A stretch of DNA of 64,000 bases from Tubulanus polymorphus. Its lineage: Eukaryota > Nemertea > Palaeonemertea > Tubulaniformes > Tubulanidae. The stretch covers positions 10,039,414 to 10,103,413 of the forward strand of contig NC_134034.1 of assembly GCF_964204645.1 (NCBI RefSeq), in the 5' to 3' direction. The notes under the pieces are model-generated. The model was not told the origin of the DNA, did no database searches, and saw only the letters and a program-made list of their open reading frames with translations. Below, one piece after another: positions 34,211 to 46,655 of the stretch (positions within the stretch are counted from its first letter, which is position 1; the number at the start of each line of letters is the position of its first letter). The position numbers and the translations under genes were made by a program.

Positions 34211-35137
34211 TGTGGAGGCTGTTTCTTATGGGGAGAGGTTCCGTAAAAATTCGAATTCCGAATTCCCTGCGGCATTTTTCCTGGCCCATGGATCCATCTT
34301 AAGAGACGGGAGTGCTGAAATTCCTGCTGGGTTGGGACCAATGGACAACTGAGTTGTTGCAAGTGATACGCAATCAGCTTAATAATGTTCTCCCAAAAAA
34401 TTTAAAAAAATAAACAATAGAATGTATGGTTTTGTACATGAATTCAGAAGCCGGTTTATTTGGCACTGATTAAATCTATTTCGCTAGAAATGACATCTAT
34501 ACAATAATGACCGATGATTGAAGATACAAATCTCGAGTACGTAAAGAAATATTGCTGTAAAAATGAAATCAGGATTATCAGGGTTCAAAGGTGGCTTAGG
34601 AAATTTAGGGCCATTTTCTCAGCTCATGGTTCTCACAGTTACATGAATTAAAAATTCCCGAGTATTTCATGGGTGATTATTCAATTTTGTCAAATGGAAA
34701 ATGGGGGCCTTGGTAAATAGGGAAAAAAAGATCAGATACCTGTTACCATCATAATACAGTCAATAGTGGTGACTGGTTGATAAAGGTGAAGCACTTTCGG
34801 AAATTAATAAGTCAGCACTGAAAGGATTAAGTTTCACTGTAATGTATTAAATCTGAGCTACAAAATATCTACAAAGCGAAAATTATGCAATTCCCGACCC
34901 CCTTAGGACATATTTTGAGTATAACGCACACAAAATCTGCTAACAATTAAAGTAGCATATTTCTACGGGTAGCAAATTCATCTAGTTCAGAATAACTTTC
35001 TTATTAACAAAAAAAATGCATAAAATTAATCGTCCGTCGAACTGCAACGTAGAAATTTACTTCTTTTTCGAAGCTGAAAAAAAAAACATTGAAATGAATT
35101 TGAAGCAATCTCTAGAGAAACTAGCGAAAACAACGCA

Positions 35138-38100
35138 CTAACGAATTTTGTTCTTACCCGCGACGCCGAAACATTTATCCCCTTGACGAAGTTTACTGTG
35201 TAAAAGAAAATATATGCCGTTTAAAATGTATCTAGACCCTTAAAGAAAAGATACGTGTCCCTAAACAAAATCCCCCTATGACGTCATCAAATTGTTTAAG
35301 TAATTTGATAGTTCCATTAAATTCCCTCAACGACATCACCGCGCTATGTTTATTCTCATTGGAGTGATTATAGGCTAGAATACTTACGCTCCAACCGGGA
35401 GTTCTTTATAGCTGACTTGCTTGCGATTTCTAGACGAGCGTTTGCCCTCCGGAGCGCTGCCACCATCATCCGAGCTATCGGAAAAATATAGACAACAATT
35501 TTTTCACAGGGTGGCTACTTTCATTTGAACGAAATTCCTCGACTTTTCTCTGATTTCCAGGTTAAAAACCCACCCTCATTTCCATCATTTATGCATTTTA
35601 GGATCATTTCAGAGAAGAACTTGACGAAATTCAGACCCATCACTCACCCGGCTAGCGAGACAATTGATGTTTTTCGACGCAGGGGGAACGACGTTTCCAA
35701 CTCCTCCTGTTTTTCTGTATTTTCTTCCTGTGAAACCGCGCGACGAAACGATGAAAAAGAAAAAAAAGAACATTTTTCAAATATCTTCTTTTAAGTTGCA
35801 TTCGCTAATTTTCAAGTGCAGCGTTGTATCAATCATCGATTACTTGGCTGTCGTGTACCTGATTTTCGATTTCTGGTGCGATATTTTCCACTTCGTCCAT
35901 ATCTAACTGTTTTTCCACTTTAACCTTCGTCGTGCGTCGAGACGACGTCGTTTTCTTGGCCGCCGCGCTTTTCTTGGTCGTCGATTTTTTCATTTTCGTC
36001 GGTGGTGGCGCCACGAACTCGTCGTACGAGTCGCGGTCCGCGTTCCTCGCCGATAAATCCGTTTTGCTCGTACGTTTACGAGATATTGTCGATTTCGATC
36101 GTTTTTTCGTCGCGTCGTTGTCCGCTGTCATCGTCGTCTGTTCCCCGACGACGTCTGCTGTTCTCCGTCGGCTCGTCGTCTGCTCTTCCTCCTCGTCGTC
36201 GTCGGAAACGACTACACGACGATTCGTCAGGTGGCGCTTGCGTTGCACTGGTACGACTGGTGAATCGTCGCGTTCGTCCGACGACGATTTCGTCGCCGTT
36301 TTGCGCCAGTGGCTTTCGCGGCGCTTTTCCGCAACGTTGCTACTAGCGCCACCTTCGATCCGTTTCAATAATTTCTGAGTTTCGTCCTCGCCGTTCCCAT
36401 CATCACTCTTTTCGCCGATTATTGCACTTTCCTCCTTCCTAGTTTTTGTTCGTCTGGCGTTTGATTTCTTGCTATTACCCATTTCTTCATTGCCCAAAAT
36501 TCGTTCCTCCTCCAAATCATCCTCAACTTCATCCTCCTCCTTTACCTTCCTCTTTTGCACCTTTTCCTTCACCTCCGCGTCATCATCGCTACCACAAACC
36601 ACCTCCTTTTCTTTCTTTTTTCGCTCATTTTTCACACCCTTCGAATCATCATTTACTTTCTTGCTATTACCAATTTCATCTCCAATTTCTTGATCGCCCA
36701 AAATCTGTTCCTCCTTCAAATCATCCTCAACTTCATTCACCTCCTTTACCTTTCTCTTTTGCACCTTTTTCTTCCTCTCTCTGTCATCATCACTCCCATG
36801 AACAACCTCCTTTTCTTTCTTAATTCGCTCATTTTTCGTTTCCTTCAAATCATCATTAGATTTCTTGCTATTACCATTTATTACCATTATTTTGTCATTG
36901 CCCAAAATTTGTTCCTCCTTCAAATCATCCTCAACTTCATCCACCTCCTTTACCTTCCTCTTTTGTACCGATTTCTTCCCGTCCGCGTCATCCTCGCTAC
37001 CATGAACGACCTCCTTTTCTTTCTTCTTTCGTTCCTTTTTCCTTCGCTTCAAATCATCACAATCTTCATCAACTTTTTCTGCCATTTTTTGTGCCTTACA
37101 GATTACATCTTCCTTTTGCTCCTTAACTTTGGACTTTTCATCGAGACAATCTTCCGCGAATACCATTCGGACATCCTCTACCGCTGCAGCTCCTTTTTCC
37201 GTCGGCGCAAAATCTGAATAATCGCCGACTTGTTTCGCCATTTTGCTTTTACTTTTCGTAGCGACTTTATTCCGCGTTTCCTCCTTATTTTCATCGTCCA
37301 AAATATCCCCCTCATCATCGGAAGGTAATTTCGCCTTTTTGCGCAAAACTTTCGTCCGCGTGGAAATTTTCTTTTTCGCGACTTCTTTCTTCGGTTTCGT
37401 CGCCGCGTCGATGGCAGCAGCAGCGTCCGTCTGCTTCGATTCATCCGCCGAATCCGGAACTTTCCTCTTCTCAACGCGAGCATTTACCACCTTTTCATCA
37501 TCGGCATCTTTCTCGTCGTTATCATCTTCATTTATCAAGGCGTCGTCGTCTTTATCGTACGTCGTATTCAGAACTGATTGCTTTCGATGGGAATCCGCGG
37601 CCACCTTGTCGCCGCCGACGACGACCGTCTCGTCCGCCATGTTATACTCCCCGCTGCCGGCGGGTGGCGTTGCTTTCTCGGTTGAAACGGCTGCCACGTC
37701 TGAGGCTTTGTTATTCTCGCGGAACTGATTCAGCGTGATCATCGGTTTACGTACGGACTCGTTCGCCGACATGTCGAAAACCGTCAGATTTGCATTGGCA
37801 GCCGCTTTATCCGGAGTGAAGCCTCGGAAATCGAATTTCGACGACGAATCCAGTTTCGAGTCCGCTGCTACCGCTGCCGCAACACGGGTTTTCGTTTTTG
37901 TCTTCTTCTTCGGCAGCGGCGCGTCTTTCTTCGCGATCGTGACCGACGCGACCGTTTTCGAGAAATCGCGTCGACCGGCTTTGAATCCGAATTTGCCCGG
38001 TTTGTTGACAGTCAAATGAAACTGTTTCAGTTTATTTACCGCCGCCCCCGACGACGAAGACTCGTCCGACGAAGCAGACGTCGACGACGACTCCGTTTTC

Positions 38101-41100
38101 TGTTTCGTCGGCGCCATTTCGATCTTACCGCTCTCGTTGACGGCCGCTTTCCGCGCTCGAACGCCCGGCGGTTTCAAACGCGATTCGTGCGTCACCAACG
38201 ACAACTGACGACGTTCGATTTGATTATCGACGACGTCGGCAGACGGCGCCACGTGCGCTTGCTCCGAATCCGACTCCAATTCGGGCATCACTTCGTTTTC
38301 GAGCAGGTCGAGGTCGTCGACGTGGGGTAGCTCGATATCGATCGCTAACGTAGCAGTCATGTCCATCGGACTGTTCGGGAACGTCGTTTTCTCGAACGCC
38401 TGCGCCGGACTTTTAGTCGGACTCAACGAATACGTCCGACGTTTTCGCGCCGTTCTAGATTTATCGTCGTCATCGCCGTTGACGACGATCGACGGAACTT
38501 TCGCGGCAGCGCCATTGTTGCTATCGCTTGCCCTCGATGGCTTACTACCTCCGGATTTCGATTTTTTCCGCGTGGAAAGTCGTTTCGCGCCGAGCGACGT
38601 TTTCGGAGGCGAACACGCGATGAACGTGTACGAAAACGGCCGATCCGCATTTTCCGGGGTAGCGCTATCGCTCGTATTCGTAATGCCGGAACCGGACTCG
38701 GCGGCGGCGCACATCTTTTTAACGAGCGTCGGTATCGGACGATCGTCCGGATTGACGAACGGTTTGCAACTATTTTCCGCGGTGCCCGACTCGCCGTTGT
38801 TATCTACCGGCTCGTCTGCTGCCGCCGCCGTTGCTAAGGTCGCTGTCATCTCTTCGCAGTCGCTCGGTATGTTCGAATGTCGGATTTTTTTCGATTTTTG
38901 GAACGCGGCGGCCGTTTCGTAATCCGTCGGCGCGTCGCTACCCGCTCGTTCGTTATTCCCAGTGTCGCCGTCGTCTTGGTTTGGTCGGGTTACGACCGAC
39001 AGCCGGTCGACCAGTGCCTGAGCGATCGAACCACGCTCCAGTAACCCCGAACGACGACTGTTGCAGCTGCTACGACTGGAGTTACGTCGAGACAACGCCT
39101 CGTCATCCTCATTTACTGAAACAAGAAACCAGATTCTTAATACAGACTTTCAAGATTTTACTGCATTGAATGTTTTGAAAGTTCAGGGCCTGGTTTCATA
39201 GACTGAGTATCAAAGTTATCCCTAGGGGTAAATCCTCAATCTGGGTGACAACCACCATAGTTACAATGAGAAACCATGGTTATAACTGACAAATTTTAAA
39301 ATGTTCCCAGGGACTATTTCTCTTCCACATCTATGAAACCTAGCCCAGAAGAGAAACTCAGTGACCTCTAAGGTTAGCACTATCTATCGCTATATAGGTA
39401 AACTATTTATTTGACGCATGAGCTTTCGCTACTAATGTAATATATAGAAGCTTCATCAGGTGATTGAGTGATGAAGCTTCTATACATTAGAAGCGAAAGC
39501 TTGTGCGTCAAATAAATAGTTAACCTCCACGAGCGAATAAATCAGAAAAAATATCTTGGTTTAAAATCTAACAATTCCTTCATTTCTCATTGAACCACTG
39601 ATAGAGAAATGTGTGGTCAATAGCATTATCTGACTTTCCCGAGTTCTCCAGGTTTTCGGAAAAATTCGTCAAATTCCTTTAGTTTTTCCAGATTTTTTTC
39701 TAGATTTGTCTGATTGTCTGAGTTTTCCAGATCAGTGGCTATGTGAAACTACACCAAGAATTTAAGTTGAACATTTTCAACATCGTATGTGCTTGAAACA
39801 TTGTTTTTACCTGTCGACATGTTGTGAGCGGGAGCGTCCGCGTATAACGATATGTTGTTCAATTCGTCCAATAGCACTGATTTTTCCACGATCAATGACA
39901 GATCAGATGGCGCCGCTGTCGGCTGATCAGCAACCGGCACGCGAGCGGCAACTTTGTTCAAACAACGTCGTTTCAGTGGTACACTTGAAAAAAAACAAAC
40001 AAATTCTATAGAAGTTTTTTGTGACATACCGGCATATTTTTCACTGATCGGATTTGAGCGGAGTCTACTGTATCATCCAACTCAGATATATCACTCTCAA
40101 GTCAAAAGATCAGACTTGAGCCGAGTCTACTGTACCATCCAACTCAGATATCACTGTCAAGTCAAAAGATCCGACTTGAGCGCAGTCTACTGTACCATCC
40201 AACACAGATATCACTCTCAAGTCAAAAGATCTGACTCGAGCGGAGTCTACTGTATCATCCAACTCAGATATCACTTTCTAGTCAAAAGATCGGACTTTAG
40301 CGCAGTCTACTGTATCATCCAACTCAGATATATCACTCTCAAGTCAAAAGATCAGACTTGAGCGGAGTCTACTGTACCATCCAACTCAGATATCACTGTC
40401 AAGTCAAAAGATCAGACTTGAGCGGAGTCTACTGTACCATCCAACTCAGATATCACTGTCAAGTCAAAAGATCTGACTTTCAGCGGAGTCTACTGTACCA
40501 TCCAACTCAGATATCACTCTCAAGTCAAAAGATCCGACTTGAGCGCAGTCTACTGTACCATCCAACACAGATATCACTGTCAAGTCAAAAGATCCGACTT
40601 GAGCGGAGTCTACAGTACCATCCAACTCAAATATCACTCTCAAGTCAAAAGATCAGACTTGAGCGCAGTCTACTGTATCATCCAACTCAGATATCACTGT
40701 CAAGTCAAAAGATCCGACTTGAGCGGAGTCTACTGTACCATCCAACTCGGATATCACTGTCAAGTCAAAAGATCAGACTTGAGCGCAGTCTACTGTACCA
40801 TCCAACTCAGATATCACTTTTTACTCAAAAGATCCAACTTGAGCGGAGTCTGCTGTATCATCCAACTCAGATATATCACTCTCAAGTCAAAAGATCAGAC
40901 TTGAGCCGAGTCTACTGTACCATCCAACTCAGATATCACTGTCAAGTCAAAAGATCCGACTTGAGCGCAGTCTACTGTACCATCCAACACAGATATCACT
41001 CTCAAGTCAAAAGATCTGACTCGAGCGGAGTCTACTGTATCATCCAACTCAGATATCACTTTCTAGTCAAAAGATCGGACTTTAGCGCAGTCTACTGTAT

Positions 41101-42265
41101 CATCCAACTCAGATATATCACTCTCAAGTCAAAAGATCAGACTTGAGCGGAGTCTACTGTACCATCCAACTCAGATATCACTGTCAAGTCAAAAGATCAG
41201 ACTTGAGCGGAGTCTACTGTACCATCCAACTCAGATATCACTGTCAAGTCAAAAGATCTGACTTTCAGCGGAGTCTACTGTACCATCCAACTCAGATATC
41301 ACTCTCAAGTCAAAAGATCCGACTTGAGCGCAGTCTACTGTACCATCCAACACAGATATCACTGTCAAGTCAAAAGATCCGACTTGAGCGGAGTCTACAG
41401 TACCATCCAACTCAAATATCACTCTCAAGTCAAAAGATCAGACTTGAGCGCAGTCTACTGTATCATCCAACTCAGATATCACTGTCAAGTCAAAAGATCC
41501 GACTTGAGCGGAGTCTACTGTACCATCCAACTCGGATATCACTGTCAAGTCAAAAGATCAGACTTGAGCGCAGTCTACTGTACCATCCAACTCAGATATC
41601 ACTTTCTAGTCAAAAGATCTGACTCGAGCGCAGTCTACTGTATCATCCAACTCAGATATATCACTCTCAAGTCAAAAGATCAGACTTGAGCGCAGTCTAC
41701 TGTACCATCCAACTCAGATATCACTTTTTACTCAAAAGATCCAACTTGAGCGGAGTCTGCTGTATCATCCAACTCAGATATATCACTCTCAAGTCAAAAG
41801 ATCCGACTTGAGCCGAGTCTACTGTACCATCCAACTCAGATATCACTGTCAAGCCAAAAGATCTGACTTGAGCAGAGTCTACTGTACCATCCAACTCAGA
41901 TATCACTCTCAAGTCAAAAGATCTGACTCGAGCGGAGTCTACTGTACCATCCAACTCAGATATCACTGTCAAGTCAGATATTGTTGCTGTATTTTCTTAC
42001 TCACGTGTTCGTTGTTTTGGCGTCGATCTCGTTCTCTTTATCACTCGACTCACCGGCCGGTGGTGCAAGCGATAGTTCGTTGTGCCCACCATCGTTGCCG
42101 ACCATGTCCATCGCTTCACAAGTCAGTGAACCGATGTTCCGCAATACGGCGCGCAACTTTTCATTCACCACCTTACAATGAAAATATTTTAGATAAAACG
42201 GTTAAAATCTTAACCCAAAACTAGCTGGCAGTACACTCCAGTAATGCAAGTTCAGGTTAGTTTGT

Positions 42266-42357
<92 letters not shown>

Positions 42358-43253
42358 CATAGTATATGCATTATTTTATTTTCTCCAAAAAGATTGTTAA
42401 AAGGAAGGAGAGGGAAGGACCAAGAACTGGGGAGTCTAGAGGGAGGGAGGAAAAGGATGGGAGAGGGAGTGAGAGGTGACAGGGAGGTGGGGAGTGAGTA
42501 GTGAGACCTAGAGCAGATAGCGGGGATGAGGTGAGGGGGAAAGAGGATAAGGAAAAGAGGGAGTGCGAGGTCGCGCCATCTATCACGGCGTACCTGCATT
42601 CGCCGCTCAACTTCGATTTCGATCTCTTCGTTTTTCAGGTTCGTCAGTTTTTCCATCGTGACCAGACGTTCGTGTAAATCCTGTTTCTCTTGCTCCATCT
42701 TCAACAGCGCCACCTGCATTTTGTTCAACTCTTCTTTATATTGCGTCAGCGCCTTGGCCAACGCGCGATTGTTCACTTGCAAAGTACGCTTGACCATCGA
42801 TACTGAATTATAAGAAAAATATTTTCGTAGCTAAACCAGAATTTTCTCCGATGAGCAGACGCTGAAAATAGCGAGTCAATTCGAAGCCACCCACTATACA
42901 AAAAGGGTGGCTCCAAATGTGCTTATCATGATATTCTCAGCATCATCCTCTAGAAAAAAAGGGATAATGCTGAATTCTGCGATGAAGATATTCCCGGAGC
43001 CACCCACTATACAAAAGGGTGGCTCCAAATTATGTTGCAACCACAGAGCAACGCTCTAAGAGATAATAGGACCGAATTCTGCGACAAGGATATTCTAGGA
43101 GCCACCCACTAGATTATGGGATGGTTCCGAATGAGTAAATAAGGAGGATTCAAAATTTGAAACTGATCGATACGAACCATTCAGACTGGTGTTCAATTTT
43201 CTTGAACGCGACCCCGTGCTCGCGTTCATCTTTTTCTTCTGTCTTAAAACCAT
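35138..43253 (-). CDS. Shugoshin, large form
   Basis: Eight exons: 43253-43178, 42802-42594, 42171-42005, 39983-39811, 39115-35859, 35727-35648, 35474-35388 and 35195-35138. All phases match; about 1368 residues. Residues about 25-95 form the shugoshin coiled coil (VNNRALAKALTQYKEELNKMQ), the PP2A-B56 and dimer segment. A KEN box lies at 140-142 (SSDKENEID), an APC/C degron. The last two exons encode RSSRNRKQVSYKE and then KLRQGD (about 1332-1356), the basic C-terminal shugoshin motif that reads H2A phosphorylation at centromeres in other species. The middle exon encodes a Lys/Glu/Asp-rich region with about four ~65-residue repeats (KRKVKEVDEVEDDLKEEQIL). The role is protection of centromeric cohesin. 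The start is uncertain: the ATG at 43253 is preceded by a plausible acceptor (43292) and in-frame stop. Donor 35844 is an alternative to 35859. Confidence 0.88.
39187..39345. mobile_element. MITE with 'ggtttcatagactg' ends, copy 1
   Basis: About 160 bp from 'ggtttcatagactgagtatc' to 'ccacatctatgaaacc', with short terminal inverted repeats. A near-identical copy lies at 60548-60710. In shugoshin intron 4. No coding content. Confidence 0.75.
39398..39525. mobile_element. 128-bp palindromic element
   Basis: Left arm from 'ggtaaactatttatttgacg' and right arm 'cgtcaaataaatagttaacc' are reverse complements, and the centre 'gaagcttcatcaggtgattgagtgatgaagcttc' (read in parts) is itself inverted. Half copies are seen at 20585-20620 and, decayed, at 48-95. 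In shugoshin intron 4. Confidence 0.75.
40070..41985 (+). repeat. 60-bp minisatellite with 785-bp higher-order unit
   Basis: About 32 copies of 'agatatcactgtcaagtcaaaagatccgacttgagcggagtctactgtaccatccaactc' (in parts) fill shugoshin intron 3. Single-base variants repeat in the same order with an offset of 785 bases: for example, the 'tttcagcgg' variant at about 40478 recurs at about 41263, and the 'tcaaatatc' variant likewise. This shows duplication of a 13-unit block, followed by a partial third block. Gives spurious long open frames on the plus strand. Confidence 0.92.
42268..42352. repeat. (TA)n microsatellite
   Basis: An almost pure TA run of about 85 bases in shugoshin intron 2, followed by purine-rich (GGGA/GAGG) sequence to about 42560. 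Confidence 0.95.
42883..43129. repeat. Three hairpin-forming repeats in shugoshin intron 1
   Basis: Units at about 42885-42915, 43000-43026 and 43099-43129 each have the form 'ggagccaccc-actatacaaaag-ggtggctcc', a stem of 9-10 bases around an 11-12-base loop. They are spaced by about 105 bases, with shared spacer text ('tgctgaattctgcgatgaagatattcc', in parts). Confidence 0.7.
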
Positions 43254-43490
43254 TTTCAAGACCTTCTTTCGAGGAGGCTCTTGCCTGACGGCGACCGGAG
43301 GCTACAAGATAGAAGAGAGAGGAAAAACCTTTTTAATATTTTTTTCAATTTCAGCCTGGAAACTTTTTTTTGTGAAATCGTTTTACCAAAATGTTTAATT
43401 CTGAGGAAAAAAACCTGCCAAATGCTGAACTTCTGATGATTCAAACACTTCATTACATTTTTGGACCCCTCCAAGAAGCCCAACCTTGGC

Positions 43491-44038
43491 CTAATGTCTA
43501 TTTATTAATGGATGAGACCTGTTCTTCTGGGATATTTTGCTTACTTTTTGGGATACATACCTCTTTTATGTCTTAACAGAATGCCAAAAGTCGCGGACAA
43601 CAACTGAATATCCGATATATTTCCAGTTCTGTACCAATTAGATGGATTGGCAAAAAGACTCCTTAAGTCCAGTTTAATGAGAGAGAAAATCCTCCATTTT
43701 GTGAAATTTCTTGAATTTTTACATTGTCACCACGCCTACAAAATGAAGTTATTTTTCTTGTGGGGTCTCAACAACTAAATCAGGGTGGCGTAGGCATGGT
43801 AACAATGTTCAAATCCAAGAAATTTCACAAAATGGAGGATTTTCTCTCTCATTCAACTGGACTTAAGGAGTCTTTTTGCCAATCCATCTAATCGGTACAG
43901 AACTGGAATAATATCGGATATTCAGTTGTTGTCCACGATTTTTGGCATTCTGTTAAGACATAAATGAGGTATGTTCCCCAAAAAATAAGCAAAATATCCC
44001 AGAAAAACAGGTCTCATCCATTAATAAATAGACATTAG
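43491..44038. mobile_element. 548-bp fold-back element with ~240-bp inverted arms
   Basis: Left arm 43491 to about 43735 ('ctaatgtctatttattaatgg') and right arm about 43795-44038 are reverse complements with few differences. A ~60-bp loop separates them. No transposase. It lies upstream of shugoshin, between it and the divergent gene at 47220. Confidence 0.85.
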
Positions 44039-44879
44039 TCAGTAACCTGGCTGTGGTTTAGTTTCACGATCGGATATTTTCATGTTGGTATAAGCCCATC
44101 CGATTATAAAAAGCTTACCACCAACGATTAGGTAACTAACTAAACCTGGCCTAGCCCAACAAGCCAAGGAAGGCCTGCTGGGGCCAGCCTTCTATTCCAT
44201 CCGCCCGGTGTCTCGTAAAAGAATTAATTTCTGCACAGCCTAGGGAATCAAAATGAATAGCTTTTCACCCAAATATTTCATTCTTTTTAGGCCAATTTCG
44301 AATCCTTAACACGTCACAGGCCTCTTTAAAAATAGAGATTCTCAACAAGATTTCCATCCATCCAGAATGAATTTTTTCTTTCGATCGCAATCATTCTCAC
44401 TCAAATGCACGAAAATTATACTACGATATTCTCGTTTTATTAAATTGCCAAATTTCATGAAAAGCTCGAATTTATTACCGTCTCCATTTTAAGGCGCAGA
44501 TCTCAGCGAAATTTAGACGTCATAAAATCTTCCCCGAAATGAAAATTTTCAAATCCGCCGCTTCGACTTCCGTGTCAAATCAATTCAATCAACCGCATTT
44601 ATTGAAGAACAAATTTGACCGCGATCATAGAACTATGCCGCGATCAAGCTAGGTCTAGATCGATATCAAGACTCCAGGAACCATGGGTGAAAATTCCTTA
44701 TTGGGAAAAGAGTCGACAATTTTTTACAGCAGTAAATTTTGAAACTGCGTACGATATAAAGTTAATTGAATTTGTACAGTCCGTTCGTTAATCATTTGTT
44801 CCGCATTTTGTTCCGCGTGTGTCCGTGACAGCGTTCCCTTTGTTCCGCGTGTGTCCGTGACAGCGTTGATTTGTTTTGA

Positions 44880-45022
44880 CAAGAAAGAAGAGGAGGGAAA
44901 TGAATGAAAAAGTTTTTTGACGTTTCATTAATGATTGCCGACAGCTTTCCGAATTGTAGCCGATATGTCAGTTTAGTTTGTCAGTGTCACGCGAAAAAAA
45001 GAAGTTTCGACTGTTTTTGGTG
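44880..45022 (+). promoter_or_regulatory. Candidate 5' untranslated exon of the 47-55 kb gene
   Basis: A strong donor (TTTGGTG|gtaagtact, exon end 45022) follows sequence without repeats. The next gene's first coding exon opens with a strong acceptor (tttctttcag|GCATAATT, exon start 47161) 59 bases before its ATG. The pair fits a spliced 5' UTR. The exon's 5' edge is a guess. Confidence 0.35.
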
Positions 45023-46655
45023 GTAAGTACTGAACTTTTTGAAGACCAAACAATTTTTCAGTTTTTGAAATTCTGAAAATAATGGAAATCAAATTCCCCA
45101 AAAAAACTTTCGCTCCAAATCCTTATTCTGTGCTGTTGACAAGTTACTCTTTTGACTTTGGCCTTGCTCTTTATTTTCACTGTCTCTAACCGGACTGCTT
45201 TTCTTAAAATGAAAAATGTTGACTGTGGTGGACTGTGTCCCATTATTGTTGGTGGTCCGCAATGAGCTTACCAACGCTACTCTTAGGCATGCACGTTCAT
45301 TGCAAGCTATTTCTGATTGCCACGGTCATCAATTGCTAATTTTTGACAGGTGCTAATATGTTGCCGCAGCAAATTTATTTCAATTTTGTAAAAAAATGGT
45401 AAATTTAAAAAATGTCATTCAGGGAATTATTGCATGCATTCGCTACCAATAGTTCCAGCGCCATTGGGCGGGGGGCTTATGGATGACAAGAGCTAGTAAA
45501 ACTAAAACAAAAAAAAAGTAGTGAAAAAAGTAACGCTTCTAAAATATGCTTTCTAGGCCTATTGACTAATTTTCAGTTCACAGGCCTAATTAATTATTAA
45601 ATGTAGTTTGTGACAATAATCCGATCATGAAAATAAACCACTGACAGATTGATGACTAGGCCTACCCCGCACTGGACCAAGAAGTGCTTACGTCAGAAAC
45701 CTTATTATTGGTAGTATTTCAGTAACCAAACTGTATGGTTCAAATGTGGTTTAGTTTCCTGATTGGATACAACACAGGTCTATGGGTAGCCTAGTCTGAA
45801 TACTAGTGATCACGGCTAGGTACTAGACTATGGGTAGCCCTGTCCCTTTCCGATAGGCCTAAGAGTAAACAAGAAGTTGTGCTAGACCCTAGGTGAGGCG
45901 GGAGGGGGTTAGCAAGGGTGTCAAATTTATATTTTCAGTTCTGCGCGTGCTTTCAGTTGATACACATAGACCTGAGCGTGACCTATTGGAAATAGTCGTT
46001 AACTAATCAATTCAGATCAATTAGTAATCATCTATCAGTTCTATAGAAACGAATAATTATCTGCCTAATCAATCAATAATTAATTAGTAATTAGCGCCTG
46101 ACCTGCCTCTATATGTATCGAGGTATTTGGTCAGCATATTCACTTCAGCTTATTGGAATATTTCTACAAGGTTTGACATACCGTGTAGATAAGTAGAAAT
46201 TAGTTTTTCTTTTCTGATTACCCGTAGGTATTTCACCCTATAGGCCTTAGGCTATTTAGAGTAGTTGGATTTTAGCGATCCTGGAGCCAGTCACTCGAAA
46301 GTTTCCTGGCAGATAAACGTCATATTGACAAATTGAAATTGCATTAGTGGCGTTTGTTCTAGCAACTTTTGAGCGAATCCTAGATCTAGTTCCATAGTTG
46401 TGCGTTAAATAGTTAAAACCTGAGTTCAGAATCAGTTCATTTTTGTTACATTTCGATATAAAAATGAGAAAACCAAAGAATAGGGCCTATTGTAAAAACT
46501 AAAGTGAATGTCTTTCTGACAGTCAGAAAGTTGATTGATATTTTACAAGGACGTTCATTGAGATCTAATGAATACAAATTACCGTTTGAGGAATTTCGAC
46601 TTAACTTTTTGTTTTAGTTTAGTCAATAGATTTTGAAACTTTAAGTTTTTCATCA

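Larger units (their letters stand above)
31398..35137. other. Intergenic region between convergent KDM4 and shugoshin genes
   Basis: No gene supported. Contents: a fragment of the TTAA MITE end (31529-31560, holding an AATAAA at 31546); a C-run (32617-32627); a short (CTG)n at 32687-32711; a MITE at 33295-33416; a minisatellite at 33760-34210; and a repeat at about 34590-34735 related to 27955-28260 and 59680-59790 (shared phrase 'attttcaaat.ggaaaatgggggcct'). Confidence 0.45.

Noticed and set aside
35932-39169. Plus-strand frames over the shugoshin central exon
   Set aside because: Ser/Phe/Arg-rich mirrors of a Lys/Glu/Asp-rich coding strand; no splice or start support.
40358-41622. Long plus-strand open frames of 262 and 159 residues
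   Set aside because: They are translations of the 60-bp minisatellite in a shugoshin intron; periodicity, not coding constraint, keeps them open.
42371-42610. Minus-strand continuation of the shugoshin coiled-coil exon into Ser/Pro/Leu-rich sequence and TA repeat
   Set aside because: It is intron: a good donor (CAG|gtacgc, exon end 42594) precedes it, and the next exon joins in phase 0.
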